Positions 20,211 to 31,712 of a DNA stretch of 64,000 bases are shown here, in pieces. The stretch is from contig OZ038385.1 in the NCBI GenBank assembly GCA_964036045.1, positions 58,251,919 through 58,315,918 on the forward strand, read 5' to 3'. The notes below the pieces were generated by a model. It had not been told where the DNA came from. It made no database searches and worked only from the letters and a program-made list of their open reading frames with translations. The number at the start of each line of letters is the position of its first letter. Positions within the stretch are counted from its first letter, which is position 1. The stretch is from Eutreptiella sp. 'Long Island Sound 2002' (Eukaryota > Euglenozoa > Euglenophyceae > Eutreptiales > Eutreptiaceae). The position numbers and the translations under genes were made by a program.

Positions 20211-22525
20211 TTGGGGGAGGCTGTTCACCCTTTCATGCTTGCTATTGCATGCCTGCTGCTTGCTTTCATATCTTGGGAGATGGTGCCTGCCTTCTGCGGT
20301 CTGCCCTCCCGAAGGAACTCGGCGTCGCGTTATTTTGTGTGTGCTGTCGCAGTGTCCCAGCGCACCAGCGCAGTTTTGTCGCATATTGTGCAGCTGCTGG
20401 GCCACTGAAATTCTGCTGATTTCTGTCGACCGCCACTGATTTCCTGCAGTGGAGAACTTGCAACCGCAGTTTCGAACAGCAGGTTGCTGGCGGTTGACTC
20501 TGGAAGGCTGTCAGACCGGAGCCGTTGCCAGTCAAGCCCGTTGTGCAGGACTCCCAAGCCGCTGAAACGGCAGCCTTCCATCTCCTGTCGTGTTGAGTCT
20601 TCACCAGGAGCACCACGTTCCCACTCCAGAGCGAAGAGCAACACAAGCGGGTCTGCATTTGAATGACAGGTTGTCAGCTCCTTGGGTTGACCCCTCCATT
20701 TCACACGGGTGCATTGGAACATACATCAAAGGGTTGTCGGCTCCTCTGGTCAACAACTCCGCTCTCCAAGTATCTTCCAATGCACGGCTTAGCCCGGAGA
20801 GTTATGGCTTCGAGAGATCTGGTTCTGCGGTATTCCCTGCACGGTGTAGTGTAACTAAACTAAACCACTCAAACAGCCCGTCCACCTGTTTTTTCTCGGG
20901 TTGTTGGATTATACTCCGTTCCGCTTTCGCCCATTGTCCAAGCCCTTTCGTCCTTCCCGAGTTGTCACCTTCGGGTCGAGATTGCATGTCAATTTTCAGC
21001 TACAGGGCTCCATTCCTTCCGAGTTTGAGTTTGCATTTCTTTTTTCAGCTACAGGACTCTATTCCTTCTGGGTTGAGTTTGCAGGCTCTCCTTTGCCTGG
21101 TGATCCCCTGGAGTTCCATGTGGAAGTTGCCTTTCCGAACCCCACTTGGCTTGTAGGGCTCTTCCCCCCTCCCAACAAGAGGGAGTGGGCGCATTCCTCT
21201 CACATCTTGACAGGTTGCAGACTGTCAAACACCTAGTGCCACATTGAAAAGAGTTCGAGGCTTCCCCCTCAAAGGCAAAACATGAAACTAACACCCATCC
21301 AGTTCTGCAGTTTCTGACAACAACACGGAGACTCCGCCAGCAGGTTGTCCCTGTGGTTCAGGACTCAGTGCCCCAACCCAGTTCCTCAAATCAGGCCTTT
21401 TTTGACCTGTCCTGGTCTCGTAAACCCCCTCCCCAAAAATGAGAACTGGGCCCAAAGTAAGAACCAACCCAAAAACAAAAAGCTACCTGGGTTTGAGCAC
21501 ATAGTGCACCAAAGTCAAGAGCCAATTGGACGTTGACAAGGCACCAAATTCTCCTCCTCCAAAGGTGCAAAAAATGTGCTTAACAGGGTCCATGTCGAAG
21601 TCCTCAGAGCTAGCTGAATCATCAATATCAGCAGAACCTTGACATTGTGTGTACAAGCCAAAAAGATCCTTTTTTTTTGTGCTCATGGTAATGGGTGAAG
21701 CAAGAAGAGAAAGCGAAGAATCTCCCCCAAAAACAGGAACCACCAACAGGCCAACGGTTGGACCAACGTTAAGACCTAGTTCTTATTTTTGGGGAGGGGC
21801 TTTATACTGCTTGGAGGAGTGGTCAACCCAAGTGCCCTCAATTCTTGTAAATGTGTCCAGGAAAATCCGAAACCCAATCAAGACATGAAAGCAAAATCCG
21901 AAACCGCTTTAACAAGCCCAGTCACGTATGAGAGGCTTTAAAATGAGCCCTTTGCTCATCGGAAAGCTGCTGCATACTGTCTGGCCCATAGGATGCAGGT
22001 AGGTATGCTACTTGTGTAGCGTTCATCCATTTCTTGTTCAATTGTCGTTTGTCATAATTTTCCAGTTTGCATTTGGATGTTGTGTCATCAAAGTCTTCCC
22101 CCAATGTATACACAGAATCCTCACAATGTTCTTCCTCACTGATGCATACCATTCCCTCGTCCCCACTTTTTCAGACTCTGCTTTGTAATGGTTGTATTTT
22201 GGTGCAGATTTGTGGAAGAGATAGTCCAGTCAAATCATTGCCATGTGTTTCGAGCTTCGGAAATTACTGTTTCATGCTCTGCTGAAAGGACCGTTTCAGG
22301 ATGCCTCATGTGCTATTTGAGATGTTGCAGAGCCATTTTTCCTGCACGTCCTGGACGCATATGATTCCTCTTGGAGCTGTGTCTTTGCAGTGGGTGTATT
22401 TCAGTACAGATGTTACCCCAGGCAGACGGTGAGCAATATTCCAGATTTTCAAGCTTTTCCAAAATTTTTTCCAAAATTTTCCAAAATGTCAAGGCATCCT
22501 TCATGCACCATTGTTTTGTGTCTCT

Positions 22526-22641
22526 CACTAGCCTTGTCGTTTGTGGTGGAGTTTGGATTTTCTTCACCTCAGCCCGTTTCATGCACTAGCCTTGTCTTTT
22601 GTGGTGGAGTTTGGATTTTCTTCACCTCAGCCTGTTTCATG
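22526..22641. repeat. 58-base tandem duplication
   Basis: Two nearly identical direct copies starting CACTAGCCTTGTC at 22526 and 22584. Confidence 0.9.
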
Positions 22642-23204
22642 CATTGTCAAAAGGGCTGTTTCATTTGTTTCCTCATGAGCTTCCACTGGCCCTCTCATTC
22701 AGGATTTTTGAGAGGTGTGTCAGCATTTTCCCCCTCCGTCTTAGTAATCTCCCAATGATTGTGTATTCCGGATTGCAAGTCTCATTTGGAAGCATGTGTG
22801 AACCTGTTGTTCCATTGGGTGTTCGCGTGGTGCTTGCATTGAGGTTTGGGTCCTCACGCATGGCTGGGGGTGGGGGTTGCGCATTCTGGGGGAGCTTCCC
22901 AGGGGGGTGGTGGGTGGGGGGCAGCCATATTTCTACATAGTTGATGATTTTGGTTCCTGGGCCTCATGTCCAAGTTTAGTTCGTTGTATAAGTATAACGA
23001 GTGCGTTGAATAAGCACCCGGCTGACACCGCTGAGTTTGGGTGGTGTCTCTGGCTTGGTGTGATAATCACGGGCGGCAGTGTCTGCCTTTCTTACCTCAG
23101 CAGCAGGGTGCTTCGAGCATTATGTTATGAACCTGGCATTCTGAGCAAAGATTGAATGAGATCATGGCCCAGCGCAAGCATGGTTTGCAGTCTGCAGTTA
23201 TTGT

Positions 23205-23275
23205 AGCCCTGGAAAGCTCTGATCCCTGTTTCTAAGAATTCTCTCGGGTACGTCTTGTAAGAGGGCTTTGCCAGC
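23205..23275 (+). repeat. Diverged copy of the 75-base dispersed repeat
   Basis: AGCTCTGATCCCTGTTTCTAAG and the following CTCTCGGGTACG resemble the unit at 33588. It is the most diverged of four copies. Confidence 0.4.
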
Positions 23276-24484
23276 TTACTAAGGTATCAACAAAAAAAAG
23301 GCATGGTTTGAATTGCTGAAAGCAGACCTGGCATGGAAGTTGAACACTGCTCGGCATGTTGTTGACGGATATTTCAGTGCAAGTTTACTGCCCACCAATG
23401 GACATTAGATAACGAGCTTCAGTCTGTAGTCATGTGTGCATAAGCTTGTTTTGCCAAGCAAATCCATTCACAGCCCTTGGCAGGTTACTGCCTTTTGGGT
23501 GCATTCCTGCAGTGATTTTTGGGGGATAATGTTGGATATTTTTTTTGTATGTGCAATGACAGGCAATCACAAGCTGGCAAAACAAAAGAAAATTGGGAGA
23601 GGGCGTTGCCCCCAGTAGGTGTTCCAATTTTTGCCCAGCAGGCTGACTCTTTTACAATACCCCACAGGTTGCAACGTGTGCTGTACACCTGCCGCGTGTA
23701 GCCTCGAGCCCTCCCATCCCAAACCAGAAGTGAATGCAGAGTGGTGCATAGGCCACAGGTGGATTTTTGTGCATCAAGCCCCTTTGCTCAATTTGGATGT
23801 GTTGATACCATGGGTGTATGGCATTTGGGGGTTTTTCCCTTGCCAGTGTGCTGCATGTTCTCTATTTCCACCAATCCTGTTGTGTACGATTGCAAATTCA
23901 CATGTCGATTGTAGTAACATTTCCATTTGTTTTCTTTTCTTTCCTCATTCGCTGGATCCGGTGAAAGCAAATTCAAACAGAATGCTTTGCCTCATGTGGA
24001 CAAATATTTTGAAAATTTTATACATGAAGGTAGAAAATGTCCAGGGGTTATGCAGCCATCTTAGTCCTCCCCGCTTTGAGGACCCTCGTTAGAAGAAGAA
24101 GAGGTGATATTATTCCCAGAGCTATCTGGAGTACCATCTGGCAACAAGGCTTCCTTGATTTACCAAGGTTGGACCAAAAAGGTGGTCATTCAGACTATGT
24201 GAACCAACCATTGATTGCCCCCCCTGAAAAAAAAGCCGAACAATTTGATTGGACTGAAGTAGTCTGGCATGGGGTCAGGACCAAGCTGGTCCTCAGGGAA
24301 CCTGACATCAGGGCCAAAAAAAGGCATCATCTCACGGAGGTTGTTACGACCTATGTTTTTTTTTTTGCCCAGCAGGGATTGGGGTTTTTTCACCCCGTTT
24401 TTGCAAGATCAACGCACTGTTGGACACGATAGGTGTTGTTTCAGCAATTTGGGAACCATGACCTACCCCTTGTTAGAACAACAC

Positions 24485-24612
24485 AAGGGGAATGCCGTGC
24501 ACGCGGTGCAAAGTTTTGTGCATCGGCAAATAATTGAACCCTAGTTTGGCCCCTTTCCAAAACATTTATGTTCCATACCGGGTTTTTTTTTTTTGGCTTC
24601 CCATGCAATTGT
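24485..24612 (+). repeat. Diverged long repeat, copy A
   Basis: Matches 30175-30305 in direct orientation: GCACGCGGTGCAAAGTTTTG, CGGCAAATA, AACCCTAGTTTGGCCCCTTT, then a T-run and GGCTTCCC. Related flanking blocks occur at 25170-25240 and 31045-31120 (CTTGGGTGAGT...GTGCGCA), so 24.5-25.2 kb and 30.2-31.1 kb may be two copies of one larger element. Confidence 0.6.
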
Positions 24613-24756
24613 CACCCATTTTTACCTTTTTGACTTTTATGCCGGGAACCTTGGCGGATGCACTCATACCATGCGCGTGCATGTGTGTTGGCAATTGTGG
24701 GTGTTGCGCGCAAGCCACGCCCTTGTCCAAGCTACAGTAGGACTGTAGAACCGTGG

Positions 24757-24773
24757 CGGCGGCTTCGCCGCCG
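24757..24773. repeat. GC hairpin with TTC/GAA triloop
   Basis: CGGCGGC-TTC-GCCGCCG, a perfect 7-base stem. Nearby, CCAAGCTACAGTAGG occurs twice, at about 24727 and 24853. Confidence 0.85.
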
Positions 24774-25840
24774 TATGTGAGACGATGCACTGAATGAGAG
24801 GGCATAGGTCTGTCGGTGGGGACCTATCGCTGAACTTTCCACTGTTTATGGCCAAGCTACAGTAGGCGTTGGGACCGTGATAATTGTGTACATTGGCGTA
24901 GCTTATACAAGGGGGGGGGGGTATAACGATCTCCATGGCTTCTATCGCGCAAGGGTGCAGTACTTCTTTGCACGCGTTTGGCAATAGATTGTCCGCAATG
25001 TGTGGACACGCCTTGCGGAGTTGCATGGCCCTGTGTGTATTTTGTTCTATCTATCTAAATTTTTTGGATTTGAAGGCAGTTTGTTCATCGGTACATTGGA
25101 GTACCAATTTGAAGGCAGTTTCGTTGTCATCTTGTGGGTTTTGCTGCTTTGCCTTGCTAGCAGCCAGGTGGCAGGTGATCTTGGGTGAGTGTCCTTGGCA
25201 GGTGCACACAGTGCGCAAGCAATGCAACAACATCGCCTAGGTGCTGTTTCAGTCAAATTTTCGGACTTTGCACTCGGTTTTGTAAGGTACAACTATGCAG
25301 TGGCATGCAAGATGCACACATGTTCAAGTGGCAAGTGCCACACTCAGAAATATCATCAGGGCGGTGACGGCACAATTGGCAACAAACACCGTCATCATTT
25401 TCTTCCTCCTCAATGGTTGTGTTGTTCTAAAAGGGGGGGTGGGTAACATGTCCATGCACAGAAAGGAAGGCCCACTCTTTCAGTTTTTTCGAATGAAGTC
25501 AAGTTGATACAATCTACATTAATGGGTCATTTGGCACGTGTAGACATGGTCAGCCTTCTCCTTTAAGTGTCCTGAGCAGGGTGGAGTAGCCTGTGGCTGG
25601 ACTGCGGGGCTGGGTGCCTGGCCAGCTCGTCCCTGAGTTGGAGGCAGGGCACGGGGGGGGCCGTCTCCTCGCTTTTGTACGCGACCCCCCCCCCCCCGGT
25701 AGAAGTGGGCCGAAGGCCCCTTGGGGGGGGGGGTTCAGGGAGGGGTTCGCAGTCAGGAGGGTCGGTTGGGGGGGGGTCCAGGTGGGGCGGGGGGGTTCCG
25801 CGTACCTCCCCTTGCCCTCCCTCTAACCATACCATCACCA

Positions 25841-25857
25841 TAAACCTAACCCTAACC
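25841..25857 (-). repeat. Interstitial telomere-like repeat
   Basis: AAACCTAACCCTAACC, the C-rich strand of TTAGGG-type repeats. Confidence 0.7.
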
Positions 25858-25978
25858 TTTGCAGCAACTTGGCTTCGCCATGCTAGCCATGTTGATGGGG
25901 CTGAACTTCATCCACCAAATTTCATTCGTGGCTGCTTTTGCCACATCATTGCTCTCCATTTTGGACCCCAATACTCAC

Positions 25979-26036
25979 TCTAACCCTAGCCTAGGGTGAG
26001 GGCTAGGGTTAGGGTTAGGCCCGGGTTTAGGAGTAG
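25979..26036. repeat. Interstitial telomere-like repeats, head to head
   Basis: CTAACCCTAGCC is followed after a short link by GGGCTAGGGTTAGGGTTAGG, so the two strand orientations face each other. GGGTTTAGG occurs once. Confidence 0.75.
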
Positions 26037-26267
26037 GCTGAGGGTTGGGATGGCGTTAGAGTCAAGGTTGGGTTCAAGGATAGTGTTGGGGTGCTCCACC
26101 GCCTGGGCGGGGAGGGGTGCTATGTGGGCAAGGGAAAAAAATTTTGGGCGCCTTCGGCGCCACCATATGTATGGCTGGCAGCTATTGACCCTTGGTACCT
26201 AAGTGGGCCCAGAGGGCAGGGAGGGGGGGGGGGGGTCGCGCACTCGACCTGAGGAGACGGCCCCCCC

Positions 26268-29200
26268 TGAGGCAGGGCTAGGGCACCTGTGGCTCAGCTC
26301 AGATGTGCCGCATCCATGGTGCAATTTTCATGAAGGGCAGAAGCACTCAAGTTGCCGGGCACAAAGATTTGGATGCTGCCCTGCTTAGTCGCAGCATGGG
26401 AAGGCCATGGTGCATTTGTGTGCATACGGGTTCAGTGGTCAAAAGACCACCACGCATGCATACTGACCTGCAGAAATGCGTTGCATCCATAGTTGCACAG
26501 CACTCAATATGCAATGTGCTGGTTGGGCTCAGCGTTTTCTGGAAGAACAATGGGTCTGGGCTTTCCTCTTTTACATTAACCATTTTCAGCACTTTGGCCC
26601 ATGCATGGACACAGCGTAGGTGCAGCCGTATATTGCAACCGTCTCAACATCACCGTGTGGGACACAAACATGGGCACAGACAAGGACGGGGGCAGGGCAC
26701 GGACAAAGTGCGCAGTTTGCTGTCTCTGGGGTGCATGGTTTGTAGTGTGCAATTTTGTTGTGCTCACCAGCTCGGTCCCAATATTCAATTGTGGTTAGGA
26801 TCCTGTCAGTACAATGTTCCATATTTTCAATAGGATGCTGATCGCCAATCGCTCGAGTGTGATTTTGATGCCATTTTTGTGGCAACTGTATATGATCAGA
26901 TTCAGCTTTTGCTAGTCCATTGACTCTTAGAATCCCCCTAAGCACAATTTATCATGCGTGCCTTTTCAACACCTATGGTCGCGTACAGCATTTGTATTAG
27001 CATTTCAGCACGTCAGGCCTGTACAGCACATACAGGGGGCGTTGCAAGTGAGTTGCATTTTGAAGGTAGGAGTCCAGTGTGGCTGTGGTGGCACGATAAA
27101 GCAGACATAGTCAAACAGGTTGCAGAGCATGCAGGATGAATGCGACCATGCTCCAAACTTGTGGCAATTTGTTCCCCAGCCCTTCCATTTTCATGCATGC
27201 ATTCTGGAGAGCTGATTGCCGGAGTGATCCTCGTGGTGACAATCATCGTTGATCATGAGCAATCAATGTCCCCACTCAAACCTTAGTTCATTGACATGAG
27301 CTTAGGTTTTGGACAACGGTGGACATAATGTCACGTAGCTGTTTGGTTCTCTAGCCCCCTGTGGTCGTGGTGGTGAACCTGACCCCTAATATGTGGCGAA
27401 AAGCATGAAACAGTTCTGTGGGTGTGCATGTGGGATGACGGTACAAACCTCAACATTCAGGAATGGCGTTTTTACGCAGCGACCAAACTAATTGTTTCGC
27501 AAGGGCCGTCTGTTTCACAACGGCCTTTGTGCTCCAGAAGGCAGGCTACAAGCACGCAAGGGCGACGAGGCCTCTGCTAGGAATGCTGCGGCATTTAATA
27601 CTGCATTCAATGTTCAGCCAGCATCTGTACAGAACAGCTGCGGGTTGGCGGTCCAGCCTTGGCTCTTCATCGATCGTGGCGCAGTTTGTGCCCACCCAGA
27701 ATGCTTCTGCGTCCTTTTGTCCTTTGCTAGCCTGGTTGTTATGATGCGTGTCGTGCATACAATTTCGGTGAGATGGTACGGCTGGACACTGATTTTTTGC
27801 GCCAGTGAATTCTCTTTTCCAACCCACCTGACATTTTCTGCCTGTTGGTGGACGGGTTCGTTCAGTGAAAACGTGCCTCATTCTTGCAGGTGCTGCCTTA
27901 AAATGATGCCCAAACCTACCGAACCCCAGGCTGGCTAGTGTGGGCACATTATAGCGTTAACGCAAATCTGGGACATATCTGAACCACATCTGCGTTGTCT
28001 GCGGAAAAAAGAAATGGGAGAAGAGAGGCCTGCCACAGTTGCCTAGAAAGCAGTAGAATCAAAATCAGTGTCAATGTGGGTTGCGAGGGTGGGTGTCAGA
28101 GGGTATTATCACACGTCTGTTCCCGACAGGTATCGACTGACAGGATGTGCCCTGTATATCTAGGTGAAAAATGGTGCTCTCCCTGTTTGTCCATGTGTGA
28201 TGCCCTGCGTGCCTGTGGGCATTTCTGTCCATCTTTTGCTTTTTTGCTGCTCTGAGGGGGTCTATTACCTGTCCACTGTCTCACCTCGTGTAAGAACACT
28301 CTTGACCACGCAATCACAGGCATGGCATGCATTTGAGAATTACTGCAACGCTTTTTTGTTGGGAGGTGTCGGGTCATTGTTTGGTTTGTCAGTTGGGAGG
28401 TTGGTTTGTTTCCAGGATATATCCCGTGCAACAAGCCAACCGTAGGCAGCTGGGTTGTGTTTAACACAGTATGGTATAGCCATAGCCCTAGGCTGTCATT
28501 GTTGCACAGTTATGGTGACCCCCCAGCCCCCTTGAGAGCCCCCCCCCCCTTCCCCCCCCTGTGCACTTACTGATGAACAAGCGCTGGAAGCGTCTATGGT
28601 GGGGACATCCAGTCCAGCCTACTGTCCATTTGATGCCCCCTTGTGCACAGTCCCCCACGCCTTTTTGCGTGCATCTCCCCACCCGTTGCCCCGGAACCAT
28701 GGAATTGGCGGTTTTAATTAGCTGTGGCCCATGGCTGAATCCAGCCAATGGGACACACTGTTGCGGGTCAACCACTCATTACCATCCTGCCTCTGTTATG
28801 AAGCCCCAAGTCCCGCACAACTTCAAGTATCTACATCCGATAAGAGGGGGAAGTAAGGTGTTGCCAGAGTGGTTTGTGGTCCCATGCTATGTGTGTTAGC
28901 ACCTTTCTGGTTGGTATGATACAGTTTTGGGACTCGGTGCCCGAATAGTTCAGTCACCATTTTTAAGGTGGGGTCAAAATCAGGTTTCGCTCAAGTGCTT
29001 GAGCTCAGTTAGAAGTGTGATGCAACACAATTCATCAGCTGTGATGCAAAACAGGCCAACAGTCAGACTGACAAGCATTGGGTCCCCCACAGTGGACTAT
29101 CTGTGATCAGTACCAACAGTCTCCCCCCAAAGTTAAAGTTAAATTCTCTTGCCTACCTTTAGTTTCATTTTCTGGTTGTCAGTGAGGGTCAAGTTTTATT

Positions 29201-30174
29201 GTGATGCAGGTATAATGATTGTATTTCAGGGATGCTGATAAGTGACCTGCCACTTTTTTCCCCATCGCCCAGACAGTAGGTCATTTTGCTGTACCTCCAT
29301 AGACATGGCTGTCTGGGCCTGAATGATGCAATGATTCATGTCTTTTTTATGGTCCACAGATAACATCCTTGTTAGACAAACAGGACGTGTTGTTTCTGTC
29401 TTTCAACAGCGCGGATGGGCTCATGAAGCATGGACGGGCCTCACGTGAGGCAACCTAACGGACGGAGGGAGGAGCCTCTTGTCATACAGGGCGGCAGCTC
29501 TCCAGAAACCCGCGCGACTTGCCCCTTGGGTAAGTCTGGGGGCTGGAATGGGTAGAAGCCCCATGGACTATTGCTCCTTAATATGATTTCCTTCCTTGTT
29601 TCTGTCTTTCAGTGCTTTTAGTGCTACCCTTGTGTGGTGCAATCCCCCCCCGCTCCCCCAGGGGTTTTGCCAGCTGAGTATCCGTTGCCCAGGGGGGGGG
29701 TAACCGTCATGACATTGGAGGGGGAGATTTCAAGGGGGGGGGGCGGGCAAGGTACAATGGAGCTCGCAAGAGGGGGGGGGGCAGGGGCAGGCTAGGTTGT
29801 CTCGCTCACCTCATCCTGAAACTACATCTCGTGTTGTTCTGGCAAGGGAGGGGGCCTGGTGTGGCCATCCTGTGGCCATCCTGCTTGAACTCTGATTTGT
29901 GGTAAATTGTTCTTGACCACTGAGGAACCGTTAATTTGTCAGCCACAATTCAAAGGGGAGGACCAACAGCCCAAGTCTCCATACCAGCTGCCGTGGCCAG
30001 TCTGGGGTGGCAATACCATTTTTCTGGTTGTTGGCTTTGTTGAGTGGGTTTGTGTCGAAGAATGGACAAATAGCTCGTCCGCTTGTGGATGTGGTCCACG
30101 TAGATCTCGCGGCCATATATGGGCTACTACACCCAGCTGGTGGCAGATTGTGGGGAAAAACTCGCAACATTGGG
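26268..30174. other. No recognisable gene; G/C runs
   Basis: Short ORFs only. Contains C/G runs near 28505-28560 and several G8-G9 tracts at 29640-29780. TCTATGGTGGGGACATCCAG at 28593 resembles 33687, so a dispersed repeat crosses here. I see no RNA gene. Confidence 0.45.
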
Positions 30175-30305
30175 AATGCCATGCACGCAGTGCGCACGCA
30201 GTGCAAAGTTTTGGATGTCGGCAAATACTCCAACCCTAGTTTTGGCCCCTTTTCACAAGTTTTTGGTTCCGTACCAGGGTTTTTTTGGCTTCCCAAGCAT
30301 TTGGG
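30175..30305 (+). repeat. Diverged long repeat, copy B
   Basis: Direct-orientation relative of 24485-24612, with the same order of blocks and small insertions. Confidence 0.6.
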
Positions 30306-30340
30306 ATGTGGCATATTTGAATTGTCAACCATTTCCCCCT

Positions 30341-30690
30341 AGAAGAGGCCCATCGACAAAGTGTACACAGTCGACACGACCCGGATCTCGACGTCGTCAT
30401 TGTCGACACTGCAGCGAGCCTCATATCCGTAGAGGCGGTTCGATTCGCCCTGCAGAGTACTCTTCCGGACAGATAGTACGTGCACCAAAACCTTGGTCGA
30501 CTTCAAGGTGATTCTCGAACCGAGATGCTCAAGATCATCGATCGGTATGGCCACGTCCACAACTACAAAGAAGTCCACGTGGTCATCGTCGCTCGAAGGC
30601 TCTCGATCGCCGATACTCGATGGTGGCGAGTCGACACCAGGACCGGACAGTGCTTCTTCGACGATGCTGTTGGTTACCATCCCCCCCCCC
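30341..30690 (+). pseudogene. TCGA-dense coding-like stretch with one TAG
   Basis: One plus frame reads protein-like sequence (LDVVIVDTAASLISVEAV..., then TEMLKIIDRYGHVHNY..., then DTRTGQCFFDDAVGYH), interrupted only by a TAG near 30477. TCGA occurs about 13 times in 310 bases. The three-base rhythm (GTC/ATC/GAC codons) suggests an exon or a captured gene fragment. No family is recognised. The right end runs into a C-run repeat. Confidence 0.35.
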
Positions 30691-30957
30691 GTGTCCATCC
30701 CCCCCCCCGTGTCCATCCCCCCCCCAGGGGGGGAACCGTCACTTGGCCCATGAACAATAAGAAATCAATAGGAAATCACAGGCGCCGAAGGCGCCGAAGA
30801 AAATTTTTGGTTGGGTTATACTAGAATTGGCTGGTCGGGAGTGGTGTACGGTTCCCCCCCCCCCAGGGGGGGAACCGTCACTTGGTGACGGTTCCCCCCG
30901 GGTCGGGGGGGAACCGTCGTCCCTTGGGGGGGGATGGACATGGGGGGGGGATGGTAT
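30677..30957. mobile_element. C/G-run foldback element
   Basis: The left arm has CCATCCCCCCCCCCCGTGTC-type units repeated three times, then GGGGGGGAACCGTCACTTGG. The right arm has ACGGTTCCCCCC/GGGGGAACCGT units and ends GGGGGATGGACATGGGGGG with GATGG, complementary to the left. The centre contains the hairpin GGCGCC-GAA-GGCGCC (30781-30795). Confidence 0.6.
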
Positions 30958-31329
30958 AACTACAACCAGAAGTATCGATGGACACCTGGCCAACCCTATG
31001 GTATTGACACCTTTCAGTCTTCCCCCTAGTAAACAGGTGACAGGTATTCTTGGGTGAGTATCCTAGCCTCTGCGTGCATATTGTGCACGTAGTGCGCACG
31101 CAGTGCAAACACTTAGCCATTGCAGAGAACAAAGAAACATGCAACATATTTTTTGCTTGGTTCATGAGGTATTCTGCACCCCCTCCCCAAGTACACATCA
31201 GCCTGAATCCGTGCACCTTTATTATTCTGTCCTGTGCCACACCCGATGACTGTTTTTCTTGTTTTTTTATCCCAAAAATTTCAGCCACATTGAAACAGGA
31301 TGCTTCGGCGTGACATTTCCCACTGCACT

Positions 31330-31412
31330 ACCATTGATTCCAAGAGCTTATCTTGAGTACTGTAAAGTGAGCAGGCTACGGCAGCTCATCTTGGTCTGAG
31401 CCAAAAAAAAAG
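31330..31412 (+). repeat. 75-base dispersed repeat, copy 1
   Basis: Core AAGTGAGCAGGCTACGGCAG, ending in a GAGCC-A9 tail. The A-rich tail suggests a SINE-like or processed origin. Confidence 0.7.
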
Positions 31413-31528
31413 TTCCCACTGCACTACCATGTACCAGAACAACCTGTATGTCCAGAACGATTGTTTTCCCTATGGGCACATGAGTGATCACGTGGCAATT
31501 TTCTGGGCCCTGCAGCCCATGTCTCGCT

Positions 31529-31543
31529 ATTGCCTTCGGCAAT
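31529..31543. repeat. Hairpin with TTC triloop
   Basis: ATTGCC-TTC-GGCAAT, a perfect 6-base stem. Confidence 0.8.
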
Positions 31544-31624
31544 GGCGCAGAGACCAGGCCATCTGCCCGAGAGCCTATCTGCTTTTCTGCCTCATGTAAA
31601 AAAAAACAACAACAACCAGGGGAC

Positions 31625-31712
31625 AAACATTTATTCCGAAAGGTTCTCTCGAGTCTGTAAAGTGAGCAGGCTACGCCAGCTCCTCTTTGTATGAGCAAAA
31701 AAAAAAAAGAAC
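31625..31712 (+). repeat. 75-base dispersed repeat, copy 2
   Basis: The same core (AAGTGAGCAGGCTACGCCAG) about 290 bases from copy 1, followed by an A12 run. Confidence 0.7.

Larger units (their letters stand above)
20211..24080. other. No confident gene; short tandem duplications
   Basis: Contains two imperfect tandem copies of about 49 bases at 20994-21090 and a 58-base duplication at 22526-22641. Two minus-strand stretches (21922-22152 and 21483-21746) have protein-like acidic composition and could be decayed exons, but no family is recognised. Confidence 0.4.
25653..26267. mobile_element. G/C-run foldback element enclosing telomere-like repeats
   Basis: The left arm (25653-25699: G8, CCGTCTCCTC, spacer, GCGAC then a C13 run) is the reverse complement of the right arm (26222-26268: G13, TCGCG, spacer, GAGGAGACGG, C7), apart from the spacer. 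The interior holds telomere-like repeats in both orientations and two TTC/GAA-triloop hairpins (25707-25719 and 26147-26161). No ORF with recognisable function. Confidence 0.6.
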
